NCBI RefSeq assembly: GCF_003339865.1
Contig: NZ_QPKV01000003.1
Span: 248,001 to 312,000, forward strand
From: Pedobacter chinensis
GTDB taxonomy: Bacteria; Bacteroidota; Bacteroidia; Sphingobacteriales; Sphingobacteriaceae
Direction: 5' to 3'
DNA length: 64,000 nt
Shown here: positions 1 to 8,275 of the stretch, piece by piece
How positions within the stretch are numbered: position 1 is the stretch's first letter
How the letters are laid out: each line of letters starts with the position of its first letter
The notes under the pieces: model-generated
Seen by the model: only the letters and a program-made list of their open reading frames with translations
What the model was told of the DNA's origin: nothing
Databases searched by the model: none
Translations under genes and position numbers: made by a program

Positions 1-2064
1 AACGATATTATCTCCATGAACTCTCTTTTGCAGCAATTGGGTAAAACACCTTTTTTTAATAAAAAATCACCAACACCTGTTGATGAAGCACTGAATTTAG
101 CCTGGTTTTTAGAGAATACCTTTTATTTCGCTGCGGCAAATATTCAGGAAGAAATTGACCAGAACCTGGATGAATATAATCTGGAAACGAAAAAGATTTT
201 AGAGCTGGGCTTTTGGCCTGGAGGTGACAGAGATGGAAATCCAAATATTCATGCAGATACCACTTTGGAGGTTTCTAAAATGTTGCGTCAAATTCTTTTC
301 CGTTGCTACTATCGTGATTTTAGGGTAATTAAACGCCGCATTACTTTTAGAGGCGTAGAAGAAAATATAGCGAACCTGCACGATGTTCTTTATAGAAATG
401 CTTTCGATCAAAGCTGTGAATTACACGATATCTCTGATGAATTAAAAGAAAACCTGAATAAAATAAAAGAAACTTTATTAGCTGAACACGAAGGTTTGTT
501 CGTTGATTTGGTAAACGATTTGATTCGTAAAATTGATCTATACGGAAACTATTTTGCTTCACTGGATATTCGTCAGGATAGCCGAGTGTTAAGAAACGTT
601 CATGCATATTGTCGTCAAAATAAACCCATTTCATCATTATATCCTGATAATTATGATCAACTTACAGAAACTGAAAAGCTAAAACTGATTTCTTTTAAGG
701 AAGCAACAATTGTTTATGCAACCGAGGGAGATGATTTAATTAAAGACACGATTCAAACCATTAAAGAAATTAAAGGCATCCAGAAACGTAATGGCGAAAA
801 AGCCTGTCACCGATTCATCATTAGTAACTGTCAGCAGGCCAGTGATATTCTTCAATTGATTGAACTTTTCTTGTGGAATGGCTGGAGCAAGGATAACCTG
901 ACGATTGATTTCGTGCCCTTGTTTGAAACCGTAAACGATTTAAAGGGTGCTGCGGCAATTATGGATACACTTTACAGTAATCCATTTTACAAAGCACATT
1001 TGGCAAGCCGGGGCAATAAGCAAGATATCATGTTGGGTTATTCTGATAGTACGAAAGATGGAGGTTATTTAATGGCCAACTGGTCTATTTTTAATGGTAA
1101 AACATCGCTATCGGCAGTAGCTAAAAAACATAATATTCAATTGGCGTTTTTTGATGGCCGTGGTGGGCCACCTGCTCGTGGTGGTGGTAAAACGCATCGT
1201 TTTTATGCCTCAATGGGGAAGGAGATTGCCAATAAAAACATGCAATTAACTGTTCAGGGACAAACGATCAGTTCACAATATGGCTCTGTTGAAAGCGCTG
1301 AATTTAACATTGAACAACTCATTAATGCCGGATTAACTTCCGGTTTGAAAGAAAGGCACAACATTCTTTTGGATGAAGAAAATAAAGCTTTGCTGGATGA
1401 AATGGCCGAAGAAAGCTATAAGGCTTTTGTCGATCTGCGTGAGCATCCTTTATTTGTGAGTTATCTGGAAAAACTTTCTCCACTAAAATTATTGTCTCAG
1501 GCGAATATCAGCAGTCGCCCGGTAAAAAGAAATGGTGGCGGCGAAATGAAGCTTGAAGATTTAAGAGCGATTAGTTTTGTGACCGCCTGGAGCATGTTAA
1601 AGCAAAATGTTCCGGGTTTCTTTGGAATGGGAACAGCATTGAAAAGCCAGGAAAAAGCTGGAAACTGGGATAAAGTAGTTAAGGTTTACCAGGATTCTGA
1701 TTATTTGAAAACGATTGTGGACAACTGCATGATGAGCATGAGCAAATCAGACTTTGTAATCACTGCACATTTAGCCAGCGATAAAGAGTTTGGTAATTTC
1801 TGGACGCAGCTACATGATGAATTTGAATTGACGAAATCAATGCTCTTAAAGCTATCAGGACAGCCTTCGCTTATGGCAAACTATCCAATTGATAAAAAAT
1901 CCATTGCCACGCGTGAGCGGATTATTTTGCCTTTGGTTTTAATTCAGCACTTTGCTTTAGAGAAACTGCAACATGATCATAATGAAAAAGATCAAACAGC
2001 ATTAGAGAAACTGGCTGTTAGAACGGTTTTCGGGATTGTAAATGCGGGCAGGAATTTGGCGTAA
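1..2064 (+). CDS. ppc: Phosphoenolpyruvate carboxylase, 5'-truncated by window edge
   Basis: Converts PEP and bicarbonate to oxaloacetate, replenishing the TCA cycle in the cytoplasm. The frame is open from base 1 with no stop, so the ATG at 16 is probably internal: about 688 codons are present, against roughly 860-880 residues for the family, and the missing N-terminus lies upstream. Visible motifs are GGDRDGNPN (about 224-250), the catalytic loop GYSDSTKDGG (about 1036-1065), the glycine-rich FFDGRGGPPARGGG (about 1150-1191), SSRPVKR, and a C-terminus ending VNAGRNLA, close to the conserved family end. Identity is secure; only the start is unknown. Confidence 0.95.
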   Translation, partial: NDIISMNSLLQQLGKTPFFNKKSPTPVDEALNLAWFLENTFYFAAANIQEEIDQNLDEYNLETKKILELGFWPGGDRDGNPNIHADTTLEVSKMLRQILFRCYYRDFRVIKRRITFRGVEENIANLHDVLYRNAFDQSCELHDISDELKENLNKIKETLLAEHEGLFVDLVNDLIRKIDLYGNYFASLDIRQDSRVLRNVHAYCRQNKPISSLYPDNYDQLTETEKLKLISFKEATIVYATEGDDLIKDTIQTIKEIKGIQKRNGEKACHRFIISNCQQASDILQLIELFLWNGWSKDNLTIDFVPLFETVNDLKGAAAIMDTLYSNPFYKAHLASRGNKQDIMLGYSDSTKDGGYLMANWSIFNGKTSLSAVAKKHNIQLAFFDGRGGPPARGGGKTHRFYASMGKEIANKNMQLTVQGQTISSQYGSVESAEFNIEQLINAGLTSGLKERHNILLDEENKALLDEMAEESYKAFVDLREHPLFVSYLEKLSPLKLLSQANISSRPVKRNGGGEMKLEDLRAISFVTAWSMLKQNVPGFFGMGTALKSQEKAGNWDKVVKVYQDSDYLKTIVDNCMMSMSKSDFVITAHLASDKEFGNFWTQLHDEFELTKSMLLKLSGQPSLMANYPIDKKSIATRERIILPLVLIQHFALEKLQHDHNEKDQTALEKLAVRTVFGIVNAGRNLA

Positions 2065-2077
2065 AATTGGCCGTTTT

Positions 2078-2228
2078 GTCATTCTGAGGAACGAAGGATC
2101 CCTAACATAGCGGCAGAAGTTTTGGTTACCGGTTACCGTTGATTTTGTGATTCTTCGGTTGCAGATTATTCATTAATAACGTTATTTTAATTGCATTCAT
2201 GGCTTGCTTCACAAGTATTCAGAATGAC
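2078..2228. repeat. MITE-like palindromic intergenic element
   Basis: A 151-bp non-coding stretch bounded by perfect 10-bp terminal inverted repeats, GTCATTCTGA at 2078-2087 and TCAGAATGAC at 2219-2228. It lies between ppc and the thiol operon terminator. No transposase gene is present, so it would be a non-autonomous or REP-type element. The rest of the 2065-2489 gap shows no convincing gene; a further fragment of the same style (GATTGCTTCGTG...GAATGACG) is seen near 2455-2480. Confidence 0.5.
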
Positions 2229-2489
2229 AGAGCGCTTACGAAGCGCTATAAAAAACTATTAGTTCCATGCTCTGTATCCACACAAGCTTTTTTACACCAG
2301 TCAAAACCGATCGTTACCCTGAATTTTTCATTTGTTTTTAAGTTTTTATTGGTATTCAAGAGGGCTGCGCCGTTTATTTCAGGGTCTTAACAGCGATGTG
2401 GCAGAGCGTCAAGAAGAGTACAAAATAATATAGCAAAAAACCCCTCGCATTAAGATTGCTTCGTGTCTCAGGAATGACGTGATGCCTAA

Positions 2490-2533
2490 AAAACAGAAAA
2501 CCCTTTGCAAATCTGCAAAGGGTTTTCTGTTTT
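2490..2533 (-). terminator. Rho-independent terminator of the peroxiredoxin operon
   Basis: Perfect 20-bp stem (2490-2509 with 2514-2533) around a 4-base loop, flanked by A/T runs on both sides, so it could act in both directions. It sits 20 bp downstream of the last gene of the minus-strand operon. Confidence 0.85.
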
Positions 2534-2553
2534 AAAGAGCCTGATTAAAGAAA

Positions 2554-2802
2554 TTATCTATCAATCGAACCCATTACCTTTTGGCCAAAAGCATTTAATG
2601 CATCTTTTTCAGCAGCGCCTTCGCTCACCATTTGATGTACTTCAAGCGCACCACAAATATTGGTAATCATTTCGCCTGCAACATCAACCTCATGCTCACT
2701 AACGCCTCTGAACTCGCAGAAAGCCTCCAAAACCTCCAGAGTTGTCTCCAGTTGTGCCGGAGTGGTGTTTTGAAATAATTGTCTTATAACCGGAATCTTC
2801 AT
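2554..2802 (-). CDS. Small conserved protein of the DUF6952 type
   Basis: 82-residue acidic, helical protein with no signal peptide or membrane segment and two cysteines (in EAFCEF and TNICGAL). It is the last gene of a peroxiredoxin-thioredoxin operon. Its ATG overlaps the thioredoxin stop codon (TAATG, base 2802), which implies translational coupling. I recall the family as DUF6952, found beside thioredoxin and peroxiredoxin genes in Bacteroidota; that name is from memory. A role as an accessory factor of the thiol-peroxidase pathway is inferred only from context. Confidence 0.75.
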   Translation of the reverse strand: MKIPVIRQLFQNTTPAQLETTLEVLEAFCEFRGVSEHEVDVAGEMITNICGALEVHQMVSEGAAEKDALNAFGQKVMGSIDR

Positions 2803-3110
2803 TACTTTATCTTGTTAAATAGTTCAATTAAACCATCTGCTTTGTTGGTTTGTACCTGATCAACCAAATTTCCCCCTTCAAAAGCTGCAAAAGTTGGTAA
2901 ATTATCAACGTTTGCAAATTTGCGTGAGTTTGGAAGTTTTTCGGCATCAACAATCAGGAAAGCCACGTCTTCATTTTCTGAAGCTAATTTTTTAAACTTA
3001 GGTTTCATGATTCTGCAGTTACCGCACCAGGATGCAGCATACTGAACCATAACCTTCTGGTTATCAGCCAGGTATTGTTGAAGATTATCTTCTGTTAATT
3101 CTAAAAACAT
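2802..3110 (-). CDS. Thioredoxin-family protein
   Basis: 102-residue single-domain thioredoxin fold protein. The active site is CGNC with cysteines at residues 29 and 32, preceded by SW and followed by KPKF; the cis-proline region is DNLPTFAAF. There is no signal peptide, so it acts in the cytoplasm. The intervening GN instead of the classical GP suggests a dedicated reductant rather than the housekeeping thioredoxin. It lies 14 bp downstream of the peroxiredoxin gene and is coupled to the following small gene, so it is probably the electron donor or partner of that peroxiredoxin (inference). Confidence 0.9.
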   Translation of the reverse strand: MFLELTEDNLQQYLADNQKVMVQYAASWCGNCRIMKPKFKKLASENEDVAFLIVDAEKLPNSRKFANVDNLPTFAAFEGGNLVDQVQTNKADGLIELFNKIK

Positions 3111-3124
3111 AACGTTTTGCTTAA

Positions 3125-3757
3125 TTAGTTAGCGGCTAAATATTCAGCAACGCCAGTTCTGTTTGCGTTCATTGCTTCTTTTCCTTCTTCCCAGTTTGCA
3201 GGACAAACTTCGCCATGTTTTTGAACGTGAGCATAAGCGTCAATTAAGCGTAAATATTCTTTAACGTTTCTGCCAAGTGGCATATCGTTAACACTTTCGT
3301 GGAAAACTTTACCGGTTTCATCAATTAAATAAGTAGCTCTGAAAGTTACATTTGAACCAGAGAAAGATTCATTTCCTTCTTCATCGTAGTTAACTTCCTG
3401 ATCTAAAATATCTAAAATACCAGATAATTGTCTGTGTGTATCAGCTAAAATTGGATAAGTAACTCCCTCAATACCACCGTTATCTTTTGGTGTATTCAAC
3501 CAGGCGAAGTGAACCTCATTCGTATCGCAGGATGCACCAATTACAATTGTGTTTCTTTTTTCAAACTCAGGTAAAGCCGCCTGGAAAGCGTGTAATTCTG
3601 TAGGGCAAACGAAAGTAAAATCTTTTGGATACCAGAATAATAACACTTTACTATTTTTGTTTACAGCTTCTTCAAATACATTGATTTTCAAGTCATCACC
3701 CATGTCTGACATTGCATCAATACTAACACTCGGGAATTTTTTACCTACTATTGCCAT
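3125..3757 (-). CDS. 2-Cys peroxiredoxin (AhpC/Prx1 type)
   Basis: 210-residue cytoplasmic peroxidase that reduces hydrogen peroxide and organic peroxides. The peroxidatic Cys51 lies in DFTFVCPTE and the resolving Cys185 in GEVCPANW, the arrangement of typical 2-Cys enzymes; length fits the family. It is the first gene of a three-gene operon with a thioredoxin and a small partner. A well-formed Bacteroidota-type promoter lies upstream (3784-3814). No ahpF is adjacent, so the thioredoxin is the likely reductant. Annotation pipelines may call it ahpC-like or tsa-like. Confidence 0.95.
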   Translation of the reverse strand: MAIVGKKFPSVSIDAMSDMGDDLKINVFEEAVNKNSKVLLFWYPKDFTFVCPTELHAFQAALPEFEKRNTIVIGASCDTNEVHFAWLNTPKDNGGIEGVTYPILADTHRQLSGILDILDQEVNYDEEGNESFSGSNVTFRATYLIDETGKVFHESVNDMPLGRNVKEYLRLIDAYAHVQKHGEVCPANWEEGKEAMNANRTGVAEYLAAN

Positions 3758-3783
3758 AATTTTTTGTCTTTAATTTTGTGCTG

Positions 3784-3814
3784 CAAAGGTAACGTTAAAT
3801 CACTCTCGAATCAA
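3784..3814 (-). promoter_or_regulatory. Bacteroidota-type promoter of the peroxiredoxin operon
   Basis: Read on the minus strand: TTG (3814-3812), 20-bp spacer, then TACCTTTG (3791-3784) followed by C. This matches the Bacteroidota vegetative consensus TTG / TAnnTTTG. The predicted transcription start is about 20 bp before the ATG at 3757. Confidence 0.65.
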
Positions 3815-4191
3815 CCCGATTTTATTAATTATCAATTGTATTTATTGATATCGATATAGTCAAAAACTATAATTGTTCAAAACTATATAACATTTCGCTA
3901 TTTTTAATTATCTGGAAACGAATCAAAGCTGCTTTTGGTTTTGTGATGCTCCATCCATAACTGGAAATCATAATCTTTTTTAAGCATCTCTCACGCTGGG
4001 ACACAAAGTATCTGTTTCATCGGTTGCAGATGCTTTGTTCCTCAGCATGACAGCAAATTCAAGTCCGAAGGACTGATACAGTGCTGGAAAATTTATGAAT
4101 TTATCGATTTTAACCTCTAAAGGGTATCTTATCTCTTATCCCGAACTCACGTTCTTTAAGGAGAAAACAAAAAATAATTGTGAATCCTGAA
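3815..4191. other. Gene-free spacer with degenerate repeat fragments
   Basis: No credible coding or RNA gene. It is AT-rich and contains a decayed repeat around 3990-4055 (CACAAAGTATCTG ... CCTCAGCATGAC) resembling the other intergenic elements of this window. Confidence 0.4.
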
Positions 4192-4340
4192 GATAATTTA
4201 TTTTGCCTCGCAGTTACTTCGTGGTGATGAAAATCAAGATGAATGACGTTGAGATTCTTCAGGTATTTCCCGCAGATGCCACTGATTACGCAGATAAAAT
4301 AAAGTCTGTGTAATTTCTTGAATCTGCGGGATATTTCTTT
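4192..4340 (+). repeat. Solitary copy of the CCCGCAGAT double-hairpin repeat
   Basis: About 150 bp homologous to the unit of the tandem array at 11.8-12.6 kb: a leader (ataatttattttgcc...) followed by the palindromic part that opens with CCCGCAGAT (4269) and closes with ATCTGCGGG (ending 4330). The inner arms are ATTACGCAGA and TCTGTGTAAT. It lies just downstream of the S9 peptidase gene. Confidence 0.7.
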
Positions 4341-4352
4341 AAGACTTAATTC

Positions 4353-6734
4353 TTATTTCTTCAGTGTATTTTCATACAATTTAAATATCCGTTTATATTC
4401 ATCTGTCCAGCTGCTCGGTTCAATAAAACCGTGATCTTCCACCGGATAAACGGCCAGTTCCCAATTGTTTTTTCCAAGTTCAATAAAGCGCTGTGTGATA
4501 CGCACAATATCCTGAAAGTGAACATTCACGTCAACCATTCCATGAGCCATTAGCAGGTTGCCCTTAAGCTTATCGGCAAAATATATCGGAGAACTTTTTT
4601 TGTAAGCAATTGGGTCGTTAAAAGGCTCATTTAAAATATTCGAAGTATAACCATGATTATAATGCGCCCAATCGGTAACTGATCGTAAAGCAGCACCGCT
4701 TGCAAAAACGTCAGATTCATTGAACATGGCCATTAAAGTAATAAAGCCACCATAAGAACCCCCATATAAACCAACATGTTTAGGATTAACACCATATTTT
4801 TCAACCAAAAATTTAACGCCATCAACCTGGTCAGTCAAATCTTTACCACCCATGTGGCGGTAAATCCCTGTACGATGGTCGCGGCCATAACCAGAACTTC
4901 CGGTATAATCGATATCAATTACGGTATATCCATGATCAGCTAACAAATTGTTAAACATAAACTCCCGGAAGTAAGTGCTCCATCCAAAGTGAACATTTTG
5001 TAAGTAGCCGGCACCGTGAACAAAAACCACTGCCGGATGATTAGGATGCGGCTGATCTGATTGATAAACCCTTGCATAAATATCGGCTCCATACCGGTTT
5101 TTGAAAGTTACCATATCAGGCTGGCGCCATTTGTAGGAATTAAATTCTGCCGAAGCAGATTGTGTAATCTTTATTGCTTTTGCCCCAACCTTATTTGCCT
5201 GAAGATATAATTCTCCAGGCTTATCCATATAAGAGTAATTAATGGCGATATGCTTTTCATCAGGAGAAAGTGTAATATTATTCAGGCCTTTCATGGTTGT
5301 GATTTGAACCGGTTCGCCGCCATTTACGCCAATTTTAAAAAAATTAGTAATGCCGGGATGTTCCTTATTTGCCGTAAAATAAAATGTGCTTTTATCTTTC
5401 GATAACTTTAAAGATTGTACTTCCCATTTACCCGATGTCAATTGTTTTTTATCGCCTGTATTAACATTAACCGTATAAAGATGAGCATATCCGGTAGCCT
5501 CGCTTTGATAGTAAAAACGGTTATTGTCAATCCAACCTGTGTTTCCCTGGAAAAATCCGCTAATGCCTGGGCCACCAATCCACGCCTCGTCATGTTGACG
5601 GTCAATTAAATTGAACTTGCCTGTAGGGGCATCTAATTTTAAAATCCAACGGTCTTTATTATCAGCAGAAGTGGCAACTATAACTCCTGTGCTGCCATTT
5701 TCATTCCAAAGCGGCCCAAAGAAATTAACCAATCGGTCGGCATTTTTCTTCTTTAATGTATCAAGTTCTTTTGGGTAGTCTTTATAAAATTCAGGAATAT
5801 CCTTTATACCAGGAATTGTTGAGGTTTGAATTGCATAAACTGAATCTCTTTGTGTATCGTATATAAAGCCTTGCGTAATGTTTTCGTTTTCGCCAACTTT
5901 GGTTCTCCCTGGTATATCTTCTGTATAGCCCGAAGCTGTTACATAATTTGGAACAATGGTACTGTGGTTGTTTTGAGCTGGAGTAGTGAGTTTATATGTA
6001 ATAAAACGTCCGTCAGGGCTAATGACCACATTGTTCAAAAATTTATCTTCTGTATAAATTTCCTTTAAAGATTTTGTATCTGCTGATGGCAATCCAAAAC
6101 GGGTTCTTCCTCCTCGTCCTCCACCGGTTTCAGCATTTCTTTTTTTGATGATATCAAAAAGTTCTGTTTGTTGTGCCTTTAGCCAATTATCTTGTTCGGA
6201 AGAAGATTTTGCAGGAATTCTTGGCGCTTTTTTGCCTTTAACGAAATTGGTTAATTGCTTGGTTTCAGCAGTTTTTAAGTTAAGCTGAAACAGATTGTCG
6301 CCCAATTGATAAACAATATCGCCATTGGTTAAGAAAACCGGATTGCTTTCTCTTTCCATGGTGTTTGTTAATCGGGTTTCTTTATTGGTTTTGAAATTCT
6401 GTAAATAGATATCTCCACTTTTTTCAACTAATCCCAGTGAATTATCTTTACCGTAAATATAATTTAAGCTCAATAATTTCTCATCTTCTTTATCAACCGC
6501 CTTTATAGGGGTTGTTGAAGTTGTTGCGACTTTGTATAGCGCTTCCTTTTCCTTGTTTTCAGGATTCCAATTAAAATATAAAGTTTTACCATCTGCTGTC
6601 CAGCGAAAATTTGTTGGAGAAGTACCCATCCATTTTGGATCTCTCATGATTTTCTCTACAGTTAAGGGTGCAAGTTGTTGCGCAAAAGTATATTTGCCTG
6701 TGCAAAGCAAAAGGAAAAGTAAATATTTCTTCAT
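4353..6734 (-). CDS. Secreted S9-family prolyl oligopeptidase / dipeptidyl-peptidase
   Basis: 793-residue exported serine peptidase expected to cleave peptides next to proline or alanine in the periplasm. A signal peptide (MKKYLLFLLLC...TFAQ) is followed by a WD40/DPP-IV-like beta-propeller and a C-terminal alpha/beta-hydrolase domain. The catalytic triad is visible: Ser660 in GGSYGG, Asp735 in HGMVDVNV and His768 in VEDHGF, in the order and spacing of family S9. A Gly/Arg-rich loop (GGGRGGRTRFG) in the propeller is a local peculiarity. It is monocistronic, with no recognisable promoter box. Confidence 0.93.
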   Translation of the reverse strand: MKKYLLFLLLCTGKYTFAQQLAPLTVEKIMRDPKWMGTSPTNFRWTADGKTLYFNWNPENKEKEALYKVATTSTTPIKAVDKEDEKLLSLNYIYGKDNSLGLVEKSGDIYLQNFKTNKETRLTNTMERESNPVFLTNGDIVYQLGDNLFQLNLKTAETKQLTNFVKGKKAPRIPAKSSSEQDNWLKAQQTELFDIIKKRNAETGGGRGGRTRFGLPSADTKSLKEIYTEDKFLNNVVISPDGRFITYKLTTPAQNNHSTIVPNYVTASGYTEDIPGRTKVGENENITQGFIYDTQRDSVYAIQTSTIPGIKDIPEFYKDYPKELDTLKKKNADRLVNFFGPLWNENGSTGVIVATSADNKDRWILKLDAPTGKFNLIDRQHDEAWIGGPGISGFFQGNTGWIDNNRFYYQSEATGYAHLYTVNVNTGDKKQLTSGKWEVQSLKLSKDKSTFYFTANKEHPGITNFFKIGVNGGEPVQITTMKGLNNITLSPDEKHIAINYSYMDKPGELYLQANKVGAKAIKITQSASAEFNSYKWRQPDMVTFKNRYGADIYARVYQSDQPHPNHPAVVFVHGAGYLQNVHFGWSTYFREFMFNNLLADHGYTVIDIDYTGSSGYGRDHRTGIYRHMGGKDLTDQVDGVKFLVEKYGVNPKHVGLYGGSYGGFITLMAMFNESDVFASGAALRSVTDWAHYNHGYTSNILNEPFNDPIAYKKSSPIYFADKLKGNLLMAHGMVDVNVHFQDIVRITQRFIELGKNNWELAVYPVEDHGFIEPSSWTDEYKRIFKLYENTLKK

Positions 6735-6824
6735 GAAGTTTATTTTGGATGTTGCAATTTAAAGAATGCAGATACCAAATCATTAAGGAAATGGAAATGT
6801 TACAACGGATTATCCTGAAAAAGC

Positions 6825-6895
6825 TTGCCACGGAAGCGCAGAACGCCCGGAGACTATGATTCAATTCCGTGCCACTCCCCGTGTTTCCGTGACAA
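6825..6895. repeat. Short inverted-repeat element (CCACGGAA family)
   Basis: A 71-bp non-coding element with arms TTGCCACGGAA and TTCCGTGACAA (one mismatch). The right half recurs at 9715-9734. It lies between the peptidase gene and the FAD-like gene, both on the minus strand, and could be transcribed as a hairpin. Confidence 0.5.
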
Positions 6896-6925
6896 AAAAA
6901 GCTAATAGATCCGGAGGTTAAAAGC

Positions 6926-8116
6926 CTATCGGATTATTCTTCCTGTTCTATCCACATTTACATCATCGAATGGTTTTAAATATTCATTAATGATAACGGA
7001 GAATTCCCTGCGGGTTAAAATCTTTTTCAAATCATATTTAGAGGAAAATCCATAATTCTTGTTCCATTTTTTTGCAAGGTCTGTTTTAGTTGCCTCAATC
7101 GCTTTATTGCCTACATAACTAACCATTGCAATCGTGTTTTCTAAATTGATCGGAATGTTTTGATGGTCATCAAACCAGATTTGAGCTTTGTAGTAATAAT
7201 CCTTAACCGGTTGTTTAATTTCATCATAAGAAACTTCTTTTTCAGGATTGAAATATGCTTTCCCGTTTCTGATCTCTGCTTTAATAATTCCAGTAATTCC
7301 GATTTTTTGAATCGCCAGCCAATTTGAATCGGCAATTTTTACATCTTCGAAAGGCATTAAAGCGTGTTTATAGCTTAATAATTCTCCCTGAATCCTCTTT
7401 AGGTTGGATAAACTGGTTTTGGTTTGGAAAAAAGCAGCATAAGCCGCTGTTGCACCAGCAGCAGGACCGATTTCAAAATGATCAGAAGGAATGTACAATA
7501 GATTCTCCTGTTTGGGGATGAGCAAATTATATAAGGATAAAAAGCCTGCACCAGCAGAAGTTGCACCAGCAATTGTGGTGCGATAAAGATTTTCGTTATA
7601 ATTCAATTGGCTCAACACAGCTGGATTTAAAGAAGCGATTTTTAGTGCAGCCATTAACTTATCAGGATTATCTGCAAGGATTAAAACCTTTGCTTTAATA
7701 CTTTTATTTTTAGTCAGCCTCAACTCCCAGCCATTGCCCGAACGTTTGATTTCATGGTATGGTGCATTGTTGATTACATCAAAAAGCTTCGAGCTATCCG
7801 ACCAGTTTTTAATAACCGCGGTCGCTATTTGATTGGTTATTTCTGGCAACGGAACGCTGTCGGCAAGTTTTAAAGATTTTCTGGCTCTTTTTTCAAAGGC
7901 TTTAGTTACACCACTTGCAGGGATGGATTTATAATCCTGTAATTTGAAACCATCGCTCTGTGTTAAGACAATAGTCTTTACACCAGATTCTAATGCTTGA
8001 ACCCCGGCCGAAAAAGCGGCTGCAGTATTTCCAACGACCAACACATCTGTTTTAACCGTTTGTGCGTTGATGATCAAAGGAATCATGAATGCGAAAACAA
8101 AAAACAATCTCTTCAT
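6926..8116 (-). CDS. Secreted FAD-dependent-oxidoreductase-like protein
   Basis: 396-residue exported protein: signal peptide MKRLFFVFAFMIPLIINAQ, then VLVVGNTAAAFSAG, which has the beta-alpha-beta outline of an FAD/NAD-binding Rossmann fold, and a later strand VLILADNPDK. It resembles the secreted FAD-dependent oxidoreductases common in Bacteroidota. The usual GxGxxG is reduced to GNTAAA, so cofactor binding may be weak or lost. It includes a small Ala/Gly-rich segment (AGATSAGAG). The substrate is unknown. It is a single gene, divergent from the aldehyde dehydrogenase gene. Confidence 0.6.
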   Translation of the reverse strand: MKRLFFVFAFMIPLIINAQTVKTDVLVVGNTAAAFSAGVQALESGVKTIVLTQSDGFKLQDYKSIPASGVTKAFEKRARKSLKLADSVPLPEITNQIATAVIKNWSDSSKLFDVINNAPYHEIKRSGNGWELRLTKNKSIKAKVLILADNPDKLMAALKIASLNPAVLSQLNYNENLYRTTIAGATSAGAGFLSLYNLLIPKQENLLYIPSDHFEIGPAAGATAAYAAFFQTKTSLSNLKRIQGELLSYKHALMPFEDVKIADSNWLAIQKIGITGIIKAEIRNGKAYFNPEKEVSYDEIKQPVKDYYYKAQIWFDDHQNIPINLENTIAMVSYVGNKAIEATKTDLAKKWNKNYGFSSKYDLKKILTRREFSVIINEYLKPFDDVNVDRTGRIIR

Positions 8117-8275
8117 TTGCGAAATTTAAAATTATTTGCAATATGCTTTAAATGAATGAATTTTTAATGAAATGATTGTATTTTAACTAAATTTAACTGA
8201 CAAGCCAGAGATGTCAACCTCTAGTTATCGAAGATTCTCATAAGCCTTCGGGCTCAGGATTGACCATGATATAAA

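Noticed and set aside
2199-2390. 63-residue open frame between ppc and the thiol operon
   Set aside because: It runs through the palindromic element and has no recognisable protein composition or neighbours; treated as chance.
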